A DNA stretch of 22,769 bases, taken from positions 1-22,769 of the IMG/VR virus record IMGVR_UViG_3300009515_000029. One strand, written 5' to 3'. Within the stretch, counting starts at the first letter, position 1. Every line of letters starts with the position of its first letter. This document shows, in pieces, positions 13,859 through 22,085 of this stretch. The stretch is from a virus. The notes beneath the pieces were generated by a model. That model saw only the letters and a program-made list of their open reading frames with translations, had not been told where the DNA came from and did not search any database. The translations under genes and the position numbers were made by a program.

Positions 13859-15070
13859 ATGGCGAGGTTTACAAAAGGCATACGCGGTGAAAGCGATCCG
13901 ATGACCGAGGCGAAGTATTCTACGCCACGGTTTCGTCTTGAGGTCGAGGATATTATTTTTCCAATCGGCATTACCCAATTTGTTGAACGGCTTGAGTACG
14001 AATCGGTTGAAAATGCTGTAGACATGATCAAGGTTGAAATCCTCGATCCTGATAAGAAAATAAGCAATTTGAAAATGCTTCTTCCAGGCAATGAGTTGAA
14101 GGTTTGGTTTGGATATGGAAGCGAGCTTATTTTCATTGGTGGTGCGGTCATTGTCAATGTTCGAGCAACGTTTCCAGCAGACGGCCAGCCTAGCATCGAG
14201 GTGACAGCATATACTCGTGACCATTTCATGATGGAAGTGAGACCAGATCCTGATCCGCCTCCTAATGCCAAAGCAAAATCGGGAAAGGGCAAAGAGAAGA
14301 AGGTCAATTATGGTGGAGTTCCAGTTGGTGCGGTGATTTCAGGGATTGCAGGAAGTCATGGTTTGAAGCCAGATGTTGACGATGTGAAATTGCCAGACAG
14401 TAAAATTTTGCAACCAATCAAAGCATCGGATTATGATTTCATTCGAGCCATGGCAAACATCTCAGGCTATTATTTTTGGGTAGATATGGATGAGGATGGC
14501 GTCTGGCATTTGCATTTCAAAGACCCAGAAGGAATTCTCAAAAGCCAAGAGAGACAGTATAATTTCAAGTATCGCAAAGGGGATGAAAGCACGCTGCTTT
14601 CGTTTGAGCCTGAGATGGTTTTCAAAAATCATTTCACAAAAATACAGGCTCAGACAAAACTTCCAAACGGTAAGGTTTTGAAAACTAGTTTTGTGGAAGG
14701 CAAAAAGCATGGCTGGTCTACAAAGCCAACTAAAGCAACAGAAGAGAATGAGGGTGAAATCGGCAGTGCTCAAGAGATACAGGTTTTTATTGGAGAGTAT
14801 TCTTTCAAGGCTATGCATAAAGGGCAGTTCACAGACAAAGCTTCCATGGAGCAGTGGGTCGAACAGTGGTTTAGAAGACATAAGCAAGACTTTGTGATTG
14901 GTTCTGGCATGCTGATCGGTGTTGAGGATTTGACGGCAAGGCAGATTCACAAGTTTGAAGGACTAGGCACGCTTTACGATGGGTTGTGGAATTTTGTTAG
15001 AGTTCGGCATGTGTTCGATACTAGCACAGGCTATACGTGCGAGGTTGCTGCTAGAAAGGTGACGAAGTAA
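13859..15070 (+). CDS. Baseplate hub protein, phage late control gene D (gpD)-like
   Basis: 403 residues, ATG 13859 with GGAG at 13849-13852. The first beta domain, about residues 20-125, has PRFRLEVEDIIFP, FVERLEYESVENAVDMIKVEILDPD, GNELKVWFGYGSELIFIGGAVI and IEVTAYTRDHFMM. A Pro/Lys-rich linker (PDPDPPPNAKAKSGKGKEKK) spans about 128-148. The second domain has VPVGAVISGIAGSHGL, SDYDFIRAMANISGYYFWVD and GVWHLHFKDPE, the hallmark gpD/VgrG-type pattern, and ends in a beta barrel with WFRRHKQDFVIGSGMLIGVEDLTARQIHKFEGLG. Three copies would form the hub ring under the spike. Its TAA overlaps the next ATG (15070), so spike and hub are coupled. Confidence 0.88.
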   Translation: MARFTKGIRGESDPMTEAKYSTPRFRLEVEDIIFPIGITQFVERLEYESVENAVDMIKVEILDPDKKISNLKMLLPGNELKVWFGYGSELIFIGGAVIVNVRATFPADGQPSIEVTAYTRDHFMMEVRPDPDPPPNAKAKSGKGKEKKVNYGGVPVGAVISGIAGSHGLKPDVDDVKLPDSKILQPIKASDYDFIRAMANISGYYFWVDMDEDGVWHLHFKDPEGILKSQERQYNFKYRKGDESTLLSFEPEMVFKNHFTKIQAQTKLPNGKVLKTSFVEGKKHGWSTKPTKATEENEGEIGSAQEIQVFIGEYSFKAMHKGQFTDKASMEQWVEQWFRRHKQDFVIGSGMLIGVEDLTARQIHKFEGLGTLYDGLWNFVRVRHVFDTSTGYTCEVAARKVTK

Positions 15071-15768
15071 TGCCTGCTATTTGGGAAAAATATTTGGCTC
15101 AAGTTACCGACAATCAAGACAAGGATCAGCTTGGCAGAATTCGTGTTTCGTGTCCTGATTTGGTAGGTGCGTATTTGGAAGAGTCCCAGGATATTGTGAT
15201 TGAGGGCTGGATCGATCCTATTCATGACTGGTCTTGGTTTTACATCCCGGATGTTGATGAGGTTGTGGAAATTGAGATATTGGTCTCTTCAGATGAAGAC
15301 GAAGTAGCAATGCAGTCAGCAATGTACAATCCCCAAATTCGATGGCGCGGCAAGCGATATTGGGGTGGTGAGGAGACGAATCAGCCGAGGCCGGTGCCTG
15401 ACGACTTCAAGACCAATTATGGAAAGCGAAGAGGCTTTGCTACTCCTCGTGGACACGTTTTTCTTTTTGACGACACAGAAGGTGATGAGCTTATCACTTT
15501 GAAGCTGGCCAAGAATGAAGACTTTGTGTCGCTGGAGTTGAACAAAGACGGTGAGGTGAACATTACAGCCGATGTTTGCAATGTGCTAGCGGCTACTGAA
15601 GTGAATCTTGGAGACAATGCAACCGAAGCGGTCGTCAAAGGCGATACTTGGAAGACGTTGTTTGACGGTCACAAGCATCCAACCGGGGTGGGTCCAAGCG
15701 GACCTCCGATTGCAGGCGATCCGATTCCTTCTGCTGATTGCTTATCAACGAAGGTGAACACTGAATGA
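15070..15768 (+). CDS. Baseplate spike, gpV/gp5-like (OB fold plus C-terminal HKH motif)
   Basis: 232 residues. The N-terminal OB-fold (about 1-90) starts IWEKYLAQVTDNQDKDQLGRIRVSCPDL and continues IEGWIDPIHDWSWFYIPDVDEVVEIEIL, the Phage_base_V pattern. The middle has GHVFLFDDTEGDELITLKL and a beta segment of repeated short strands (about 140-190). The tail GHKHPTGVGPSGPPIAGDP (HKH at 201-203) is the conserved end of small spike proteins, and the His residues may bind metal. No lysozyme domain is present, unlike T4 gp5. A trimer would cap the hub and puncture the host envelope. The stop overlaps the next ATG as ATGA (15765-15768). Confidence 0.85.
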   Translation: MPAIWEKYLAQVTDNQDKDQLGRIRVSCPDLVGAYLEESQDIVIEGWIDPIHDWSWFYIPDVDEVVEIEILVSSDEDEVAMQSAMYNPQIRWRGKRYWGGEETNQPRPVPDDFKTNYGKRRGFATPRGHVFLFDDTEGDELITLKLAKNEDFVSLELNKDGEVNITADVCNVLAATEVNLGDNATEAVVKGDTWKTLFDGHKHPTGVGPSGPPIAGDPIPSADCLSTKVNTE

Positions 15769-16385
15769 GTTTAGACAAAGCTAAAATGGAAGCCAAGTTG
15801 CTTCGAATGTTTGATCAGGACCACGTTGAATTCATTGGGTTTCCTACTGACATCGCAACGGCAGCAGCGAATTGGACAGACGCCTATGATACATATGCTT
15901 TGGACGCCGAAGACGCAAGCGGAGACACTTTGGCAAGTGCTTCAGCAAGTTCATTTGAGGAGCATCTTGGTGGAGGTCCAGGCGATCCTCCTTCACCACC
16001 TCCGAACTTGCCCGGCCCGGGTGGGACTCCGACGATGGCTGCGCAAGCTTTTGATGACGCATTTGTGAAGTATTGGACAGGTGCATCTTTCAACGTGGGC
16101 ACACCTCCAGTACATCTTAGTCCGTGTCCGAACGTCGGTGGGACGACAATTTTTTCGACTGAAGCAACCAGTGTGGTATCTGGAGTCACGGCGAATGTTC
16201 TGAGAGGTTTACTCATTCCGATTTTTAGCGATATCAATCCTTCGACCACAGCAGCGCAAAAAGCGTCGCAAATTGCTACTGCTTTTGACACTGCAACCAA
16301 ATCGGCAGTGATTGTATCGATAGATGGTTTGGACACAACAACTCCAACTCCGGTGCCGATAAATAACACCTGTACGGTGTTCTAG
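15765..16385 (+). CDS. Baseplate-region protein with Pro/Gly linker, unknown
   Basis: 206 residues, coupled to the spike by ATGA. The N-terminal half has an IATAAANWTDAYDTYA helix, then an Ala/Ser-rich stretch. A Pro/Gly linker (GGGPGDPPSPPPNLPGPGG) occupies about residues 69-87. The C-terminal half has AAQAFDDAFVKYWTG, VSGVTANVLRGLLIPIFSDI, then ASQIATAFDTATKSAVIVSIDG. From memory, proteins of this shape occur between spike and gp25 in several myophages and prophages, without function. The two halves may be related helical modules (AxxW, then FxxAFVKYWTG). Assembly or spike-associated roles are possible. Confidence that it is a real gene is high from overlap and codon flow. Confidence 0.7.
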   Translation: MSLDKAKMEAKLLRMFDQDHVEFIGFPTDIATAAANWTDAYDTYALDAEDASGDTLASASASSFEEHLGGGPGDPPSPPPNLPGPGGTPTMAAQAFDDAFVKYWTGASFNVGTPPVHLSPCPNVGGTTIFSTEATSVVSGVTANVLRGLLIPIFSDINPSTTAAQKASQIATAFDTATKSAVIVSIDGLDTTTPTPVPINNTCTVF

Positions 16386-16394
16386 GAGGAGCGA

Positions 16395-16769
16395 ATGCCG
16401 AAAGGATTGAAAATACCAGTAGGGGTCGATGCTCATGGAGGCGCTGCGATGTACGAAGGCGATTCGATGAACACTCAAATTATCAAGACGGCGCTTTCAG
16501 ATTGCGACAATGAAAATGCTTTCCAACAGGGGTTGGGGCTTGGTTCTGGAATGATTTTTGATGTAGACGACAACACGGTTCGAGCCAAGATCATGAGAAG
16601 GTTGGATGCAATTTTTACGCAATTTGAGCGTGATATCCGTTTTCGCCTTATGAAGCATACGGTTGAATGGACAAGTGCAGACGGGGAGCTGAATTTGGAA
16701 TTCCAGTACCTCGATATTGAAAGTGACGAGCGAAAGACTTTTGCAAAGACTTTTGCAACGACTCGGTAG
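16395..16769 (+). CDS. Baseplate wedge protein, gp25-like (W)
   Basis: 124 residues with AGGAGG overlapping the previous stop (16384-16389). The sequence IKTALSDCDNENAFQQGLGLG, then DDNTVRAKIMRRLDAIFTQFERDIRF and LNLEFQYLDIE is the gp25/gpW pattern (the Gp25-lysozyme-like fold; the conserved late strand with an I-Y/L core is present). In T4 this protein sits at the wedge, contacting sheath and gp6. The C-terminal residues KTFAKTFATT come from a perfect 12-bp tandem repeat (16733-16756). The length is standard. It is directly followed by the J/gp6 gene, as expected. Confidence 0.85.
   Translation: MPKGLKIPVGVDAHGGAAMYEGDSMNTQIIKTALSDCDNENAFQQGLGLGSGMIFDVDDNTVRAKIMRRLDAIFTQFERDIRFRLMKHTVEWTSADGELNLEFQYLDIESDERKTFAKTFATTR
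16733..16756. repeat. Perfect 12-bp tandem repeat within the gp25-like gene
   Basis: AAAGACTTTTGC occurs twice head to tail (16733-16744 and 16745-16756), coding KTFAKTFA near the C-terminus. It is probably a slippage duplication; it keeps the frame and adds four residues. Confidence 0.9.
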
Positions 16770-16778
16770 GAGGCAAGA

Positions 16779-18968
16779 ATGTCAACGGAAATCACGATCC
16801 CCGATTTTCAATTCGCTTCGTTTTACTATGCGGAATTGCTCGATGCGTTGATCGAGTACAAAAGACTGAATGTTCCAGAGCATACGGACGAGTCTGCTTA
16901 CGATCCGTTTATGCAATTTCTTCGAATGCAAGCGTTGGTCGGTCATTTGAACAACACCTTGATCGATTTAGTAGCAAACGAATCGACGCTTCCAACAGCG
17001 CAACTCCAGGAAACTGTTCGAAATATGTTGCAGTTGATCGATTATGACTTGAGTTCAGCGGTTCCAGCGCAGGCAGACGTAGTGATGAAGTTGACTAAAG
17101 TGTTCAATGCGTCGTTTGAATTGGTGCCACAGTACAGTAGAACGGCAACCGAGTCAACAGAAGAATCGCCTCAAATATTTTTTGAGGATTTAGTTGGACT
17201 TACGATTGAACGTACAGATCAACTTGGTGCGATCTATGCGTATGAGGGTACGGCTTATACCGATTACACTACAGAGGGAAATAGCCAGGTGACTCCCGGT
17301 GACGATTTCACGCCTTGGGCAACGCCAGCAGTCAAAGACATTTTGTATTTCGGACACAAGAACGTGATGTGGGATAAGCTTGGTATTTGGATAACTACTG
17401 CGGCTTCAGGAATTACAGGGGTTTGGGAGTATTACGATGGAGATTATCGTAAAACAGCGCCGACTTCTGTAGAGCTTGACGGCTCAACATTGATAATCGA
17501 TTTGACCTCGTATCTTGGAACGAATCCAAGACCGGGCACAGCTATTCGCGTTCAGTACAACGAGACGACCGCATTTGAGGATTTAGAGTCTCAATGGGGA
17601 GGCGGGATCAACTATGTCACGACTACAGGCTATCTCGGTCAAACTTCTCCAAAATACAACACGGGTGGGCCGTCACCGACCACAGATGCAGAGACCTACT
17701 ACACGGTCGGAAGTGATTGGGAGATTATCGACACTGTGACTGATAACACTTCAAATCTCACAGTGGAAGGGGATGTCGATTTCGATTTGCCTCAAACGGT
17801 GACTGAAAATTGGAAGACCACGACGGTCAATAGCTATCTTGGATATTGGCTAAGATATCGAATTGTTGTGGTATCTACTCCGTCTTCACCTGTTTTGCAA
17901 TATGCTCGAATAGACCAAGGAGACCAGTACATTTTACGTTCTATGACGCAAGGAAGGCTGCAAGTGGATGCGCCTCTTGGTTCTTCTACTGGGGTTGCCA
18001 ATTTTGAGCTAGAGACGAATCAGGATTATTACATCGACAATACCATGGAGGTCTATGTCGAGGATGAGCTGTGGAGTGAGGTAGACAATTTTCTTTCGAG
18101 CAAAGCGACCGATAAGCATTATCAGGTCAAGCTAGGAGACGATGATCGAGCTACCATTGTTTTTGGTGATGGTTCTACTGGAAAGGTTCCACCGACAGGA
18201 GTTGGTAACATCGAAGCCAATTATCGATGGGGGGCAAACGAAGATGGCAACGTCGGTTCGAACACGATCACGCTTGACCAGACCGGTTTGACTTACGTGT
18301 CTGATATTTTCAATCCGCGACCAGCATCAGGTTGGGCTCAGGCTGAAGGTGCAACAGACGAGAGTTTGGCGCAGGCCAAAATTTCTGGTCCAGCATCTCT
18401 TAGAACCAAGGATGTTGCGGTCGGACCTGAAGACGTTGAATTGATGTCCGTTCAGTACACAGATGACAATGGAGCCAGTCCGTTTTCCAGAGCAAGGGCA
18501 TTCGAGGAAGGGTTTGGTCCGAAGACTGTTGAATTGGTCGTGGTAGCTTCTGGTGGAAACTTGGCAAGTGCAGAGCAGATCGCTGCGTTGGAAGAATATT
18601 TCAACGGTGACAAGTATGCTTCTCCCGTTTTGCCACAAAGAATTGTGGCAAACCAGGAAGTTACAGTTGTCAATTTTACTCCGAAGTCGATTGACATCAC
18701 AGCTACGGTTTACGGCGATGTTACGGACGAGCAGGTCAGGAATAGATTGATTCAGGTGGTCCAGCCAGAAGCTTTGCGAGACGACGGGGTGACTTACGAA
18801 TGGGAGTTTGGAGAGGACGTGCCGATATCTCGAATCATTCATGAGATCTTTGTTGCTGATGAGGATATCACGAGAGTGGATCTGGCGGTGCCTTCTGCAA
18901 ATGTTGCGCTTGCGTCCAGAGAGTTGCCGGTGATTGGAACGATCACACTGACCATCGTTGAACCATAG
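16779..18968 (+). CDS. Baseplate wedge assembly protein J / gp6-like (Baseplate_J)
   Basis: 729 residues with TAGGAGG at 16767-16773. The N-terminal region reads FYYAELLDALIEYKR, YDPFMQFLRMQALVGHLNNTLIDL and NMLQLIDYDLSSAVPAQADVVMKL, typical of baseplate J proteins. A large beta insert (about residues 120-420) includes DKLGIWITTAASGITGVWEYYDGD and IRVQYNE. The core then has YQVKLGDDDRATIVFGDGSTGKVPPTG and YRWGANEDGNVG, ending with the wedge dimer-type C-domain (VNFTPKSIDITATVYGD). The FGDG...YRxG...GNV signature is characteristic of the family. It is larger than P2 gpJ (about 300) and closer to T4 gp6 and TIGR02243-like proteins. No separate gpI gene follows. Confidence 0.88.
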   Translation: MSTEITIPDFQFASFYYAELLDALIEYKRLNVPEHTDESAYDPFMQFLRMQALVGHLNNTLIDLVANESTLPTAQLQETVRNMLQLIDYDLSSAVPAQADVVMKLTKVFNASFELVPQYSRTATESTEESPQIFFEDLVGLTIERTDQLGAIYAYEGTAYTDYTTEGNSQVTPGDDFTPWATPAVKDILYFGHKNVMWDKLGIWITTAASGITGVWEYYDGDYRKTAPTSVELDGSTLIIDLTSYLGTNPRPGTAIRVQYNETTAFEDLESQWGGGINYVTTTGYLGQTSPKYNTGGPSPTTDAETYYTVGSDWEIIDTVTDNTSNLTVEGDVDFDLPQTVTENWKTTTVNSYLGYWLRYRIVVVSTPSSPVLQYARIDQGDQYILRSMTQGRLQVDAPLGSSTGVANFELETNQDYYIDNTMEVYVEDELWSEVDNFLSSKATDKHYQVKLGDDDRATIVFGDGSTGKVPPTGVGNIEANYRWGANEDGNVGSNTITLDQTGLTYVSDIFNPRPASGWAQAEGATDESLAQAKISGPASLRTKDVAVGPEDVELMSVQYTDDNGASPFSRARAFEEGFGPKTVELVVVASGGNLASAEQIAALEEYFNGDKYASPVLPQRIVANQEVTVVNFTPKSIDITATVYGDVTDEQVRNRLIQVVQPEALRDDGVTYEWEFGEDVPISRIIHEIFVADEDITRVDLAVPSANVALASRELPVIGTITLTIVEP

Positions 18969-18978
18969 GAGTTGAGAC

Positions 18979-19515
18979 ATGGCCGACATAACTTCAAATG
19001 GAACTGGCGGTGGCGATTGGTCTGTAGGGGGAACGTGGACAGGTGGGACGCCTCCAGGGGTAGGCGACAACGCCATTATTCAGTCAGGTGATACAGTCTA
19101 CATCGACGGCGATATAACAATCGGAGATGGAAGCACGTCTTATTTTTCTGTCTGGCAACTGAACATTCAAGGAAATCTTGTTTGGCGCAATGAGGCCGGG
19201 GATGCTTCGTCCAATTGGACTTTGAACATCTATGGCTCAGGTATTCGAATTCTGTATCCGGGAAGGTTCTTTATCGGCACCGAGGACGATTCTTTGTTTG
19301 GAAGCAAGTCTGTTGGTCCGATCCCGGCGACTCGCAAAGCAACGATCAATTTCACGTTAGATTATTTGATGCGTGTACAAGTTGACAATCATGATGATGG
19401 AACTTCTGCATTTGAATTTTGGGGAGCGGAGAACTACCATCAAGACGCGCCTCCTTCGATCACATCACAGACTGTGGACTCCGCGACTGACAAGATTTCC
19501 TTCATCGATTCAGGA
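18979..19515. repeat. Fibre N-terminal module, copy 1
   Basis: Codes for 179 residues shared with 21549-22085, which has the same length. Identical protein blocks include GTEDDSLFGS, SVGPIPATR and SFIDSG, and 17 bases are identical at 18994-19010 and 21564-21580. Similarity stops at SFIDSG, after which the two proteins diverge. Confidence 0.85.
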
Positions 19516-21537
19516 AGATCTGGGGACACTGCGAACAAGTGGCGTGGTGCTTGGCTGGAGATAACAGCCGGAACGAACGTCGGGCAGAAGAGAGAAATCA
19601 CTGTTTTTGATAATACGACAGGAAAAATTTCTTGGAGCGCAAACCAGCCTATGCCTGATCCGTGCGATAGTTCTTCGGTCTACTCCATTGTCCACAACTA
19701 CCATAGGGCGATGCTCTTGTCAGACGCGAGCGCGGGATCGACTGTTGACATCTACTTGGACCGACCAGCCAATTGGAGCGATGGTGATGAGGTAGTGATC
19801 GCGGTCGGAGTTGATTACGCGCAACAGACTGAAAAGCCAGAGCGCGTTCAACTGACAAAGATAGATGCGAGCCACTACACAGCCGACTTGACTTACGATC
19901 ACAAGGCAGGCGACTTCATCGTCCACCTCGACAAGAACATTGTCTTCAACTCGACAGACCTTACTGGAAGCCAAAAAAGTTACTGGTTTTATTTTACGAA
20001 TGGAACAGGTAACTTTTTCAAGTGCTATTGGACATTTTTTGACAATTCAGGCACGCCTGGAAATGATTTTTTCTCTCGCGGGTCAGGTTACTACTTTCCT
20101 GTGATGAAGCATGTAACCGCGTTTGGTCACCAATATTCCACCTCTAATCCGACTGGCGATTTTATCGATGCTCGGGGATGGCGATTTATGCCCGAAGAAT
20201 ATCAAATAGAGGATATTCATATTTGCAACCATGGCGGTCTGTTAGATATGGGTGGACAGTTTTCAACTGACAACCCGATAGAAGATAAAGAAAGGATGCT
20301 GTTCAGGAATTTTACTCTGATCGGAATGGGCGTTACGGCTACGTCTGGACAGTTCACTGGTAGCGATCATGGGGTTGGTATAGTTCCACGATTCTACAAT
20401 ATCTGGGCGACAGGCAGATCGTTTGAGGTTGTGAGCAATGAGTATGGGTACGGTTATTATGGCGGCGCTGCTCACATAGACGGGTTCAAGTTTTATCAAG
20501 TTAATAGAGGTATCTGGATGGAATCAGCGATCGGGTCATCGCAATGCGGAGTAATCGAAGATTGCGCAATAAAGAATGGCCTAATACACTATGCCCACAC
20601 CTTAGGCGTTCTGCTGGACACGATGCACGCATATCAAGTGGTTGTTGAAAATGTTGACATCCGGTCTGCGGTGACTGCGGCTATTCAGTTTGAGGATTGT
20701 CCTAGTTCCAACGTTTACTTGATAAACAACAAAATCAACGCCTGTGGGATTGGATTGAAGTTTTTGCCACAAGCTTCCGTTGGTAGCGTTTACGAACACA
20801 GCGGGGAGTACGGAGTTGACGATCCGAACATCAATCACAATATCGATTTGGTTGGATCTCAAACTATGGATGAGTGCAGCATTGCGTACATATCGCAAAA
20901 TACAAAATATGTTACGCCTTCAAGCCCAATCTTGACAGAGTTTCTGATAAACAAAGTATTCGATCAAAGTACTGGAAGCGGAACACTCAAACAGAGGAAG
21001 TTCAGGGCAATAAACTCGTTGAGCAAAATGCAGCTAGTCAATCCTACTATCGACGGGACCCCATATCACTCTATGGCTTTGACTCATGCTTGGACGCTTG
21101 TTGAGATTGTAGAACATCCTACAGTGCCGAGGGTCAACTCGAACATCAAGATGAAAATAACCCCGTATGCTGCCTTGGGTGAGGCGCATGTCAACTTTGC
21201 GGATCCGATTGTTTTCGAGCTAACAGCGAATGACGATGTGACAGTTTCGGTTTGGTTCCGAAAAAACATTTCTCAACTTGCTGGCTATACTCCCAAGCTG
21301 ACAATAATAGGTTGTGGGTTTTACAAGTCGGCGCAGATGTCAGACGCGATAGATACTTGGGAAAAAGTCTCGATCTCTTTCACGGCGAGATACACAGGCA
21401 CAGTGATGGCGTGGATCAGTTGTTACAATAACCTGGCGTATCCAAAGGATGACCTGAACGGATATGACGCCGAACCTGCTGCCCAAGGAACCGTGGTTGT
21501 GTACGCTGACGAGTTTGACGTTTCGATAGTTGAGTAA
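18979..21537 (+). CDS. Tail fibre / spike with G8-like N-terminus, beta-helix and C-terminal jelly roll
   Basis: 852 residues, AGGAG at 18967-18971. The N-terminal module (1-179) has GTGGGDWSVGGTWTGGTPPG and GDTVYIDGDITIGDG, a G8-like beta module, with later blocks IGTEDDSLFGS, SVGPIPATR and SFIDSG. Residues about 340-600 show repeated short strands with NN-I/V-type turns (IEDIHICNHGGLLDMGG, FKFYQVNRGIWMES, VVVENVDIRSAVTAAIQFEDC, VYLINNKINACGIGLKF), fitting a right-handed beta helix. Residues about 700-852 resemble a carbohydrate-binding jelly roll (VTVSVWFRKNISQLAG, WEKVSISFTARYTGTVMAWI). A polysaccharide-binding or depolymerising spike is plausible; no catalytic residues are identified. It follows J directly. 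Confidence 0.8.
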   Translation: MADITSNGTGGGDWSVGGTWTGGTPPGVGDNAIIQSGDTVYIDGDITIGDGSTSYFSVWQLNIQGNLVWRNEAGDASSNWTLNIYGSGIRILYPGRFFIGTEDDSLFGSKSVGPIPATRKATINFTLDYLMRVQVDNHDDGTSAFEFWGAENYHQDAPPSITSQTVDSATDKISFIDSGRSGDTANKWRGAWLEITAGTNVGQKREITVFDNTTGKISWSANQPMPDPCDSSSVYSIVHNYHRAMLLSDASAGSTVDIYLDRPANWSDGDEVVIAVGVDYAQQTEKPERVQLTKIDASHYTADLTYDHKAGDFIVHLDKNIVFNSTDLTGSQKSYWFYFTNGTGNFFKCYWTFFDNSGTPGNDFFSRGSGYYFPVMKHVTAFGHQYSTSNPTGDFIDARGWRFMPEEYQIEDIHICNHGGLLDMGGQFSTDNPIEDKERMLFRNFTLIGMGVTATSGQFTGSDHGVGIVPRFYNIWATGRSFEVVSNEYGYGYYGGAAHIDGFKFYQVNRGIWMESAIGSSQCGVIEDCAIKNGLIHYAHTLGVLLDTMHAYQVVVENVDIRSAVTAAIQFEDCPSSNVYLINNKINACGIGLKFLPQASVGSVYEHSGEYGVDDPNINHNIDLVGSQTMDECSIAYISQNTKYVTPSSPILTEFLINKVFDQSTGSGTLKQRKFRAINSLSKMQLVNPTIDGTPYHSMALTHAWTLVEIVEHPTVPRVNSNIKMKITPYAALGEAHVNFADPIVFELTANDDVTVSVWFRKNISQLAGYTPKLTIIGCGFYKSAQMSDAIDTWEKVSISFTARYTGTVMAWISCYNNLAYPKDDLNGYDAEPAAQGTVVVYADEFDVSIVE

Positions 21538-21548
21538 GAGAGGATACG

Positions 21549-22085
21549 ATGACTGCATACGACTCAAATGGAACTGGCGGCGGCGACTGGGGGAATTCAG
21601 CTACATGGAGCCCGGCAGGTGTTCCTGGAGCCGGCGATCAAGCCACCATCCTTGCAGGCGATACGGTTTACATTGATGGCGACAGGACCATCGGAGATGG
21701 AACGGACACAACCAGTGTCTTTCAGCTTATGATCTACGGAAATTTAGTTTGGCGCAACAGAACTACTGATGCTTCCGCGAGCTGGACGTTGAGTATCGAC
21801 GGGCACATGAGGATTTACAACAACGGCTTTTGGTACATCGGCACAGAAGACGACTCGTTGTTTGGGTCGGAGTCTGTGGGTCCGATTCCAGCCACGAGAA
21901 CAGCAACGGTCAATTTCATAAACAACTATCATCATCGATGCAGTGTTTGGTCTTGGACGAATTCATACACTGAATATGCTCAAGAGTTTTGGGGAGTTGA
22001 GCATTACCATACAGGTACCCCTCCTTCCACAACAGAGCAACTAGTTGATTCATCAGCGAGCAGGACCTCGTTTATTGATTCGGGC
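21549..22085. repeat. Fibre N-terminal module, copy 2
   Basis: Counterpart of 18979-19515: 179 codons, the same block order, ending at SFIDSG (22068-22085). Internal small gaps in the alignment cancel, and the wobble positions differ widely, so the duplication is not very recent or has been shuffled. Confidence 0.85.

Noticed and set aside
15070-15768. A spike with lysozyme activity (T4 gp5-like)
   Set aside because: At 232 residues there is room only for the OB fold, a short beta segment and the HKH tail; no lysozyme motifs are seen.
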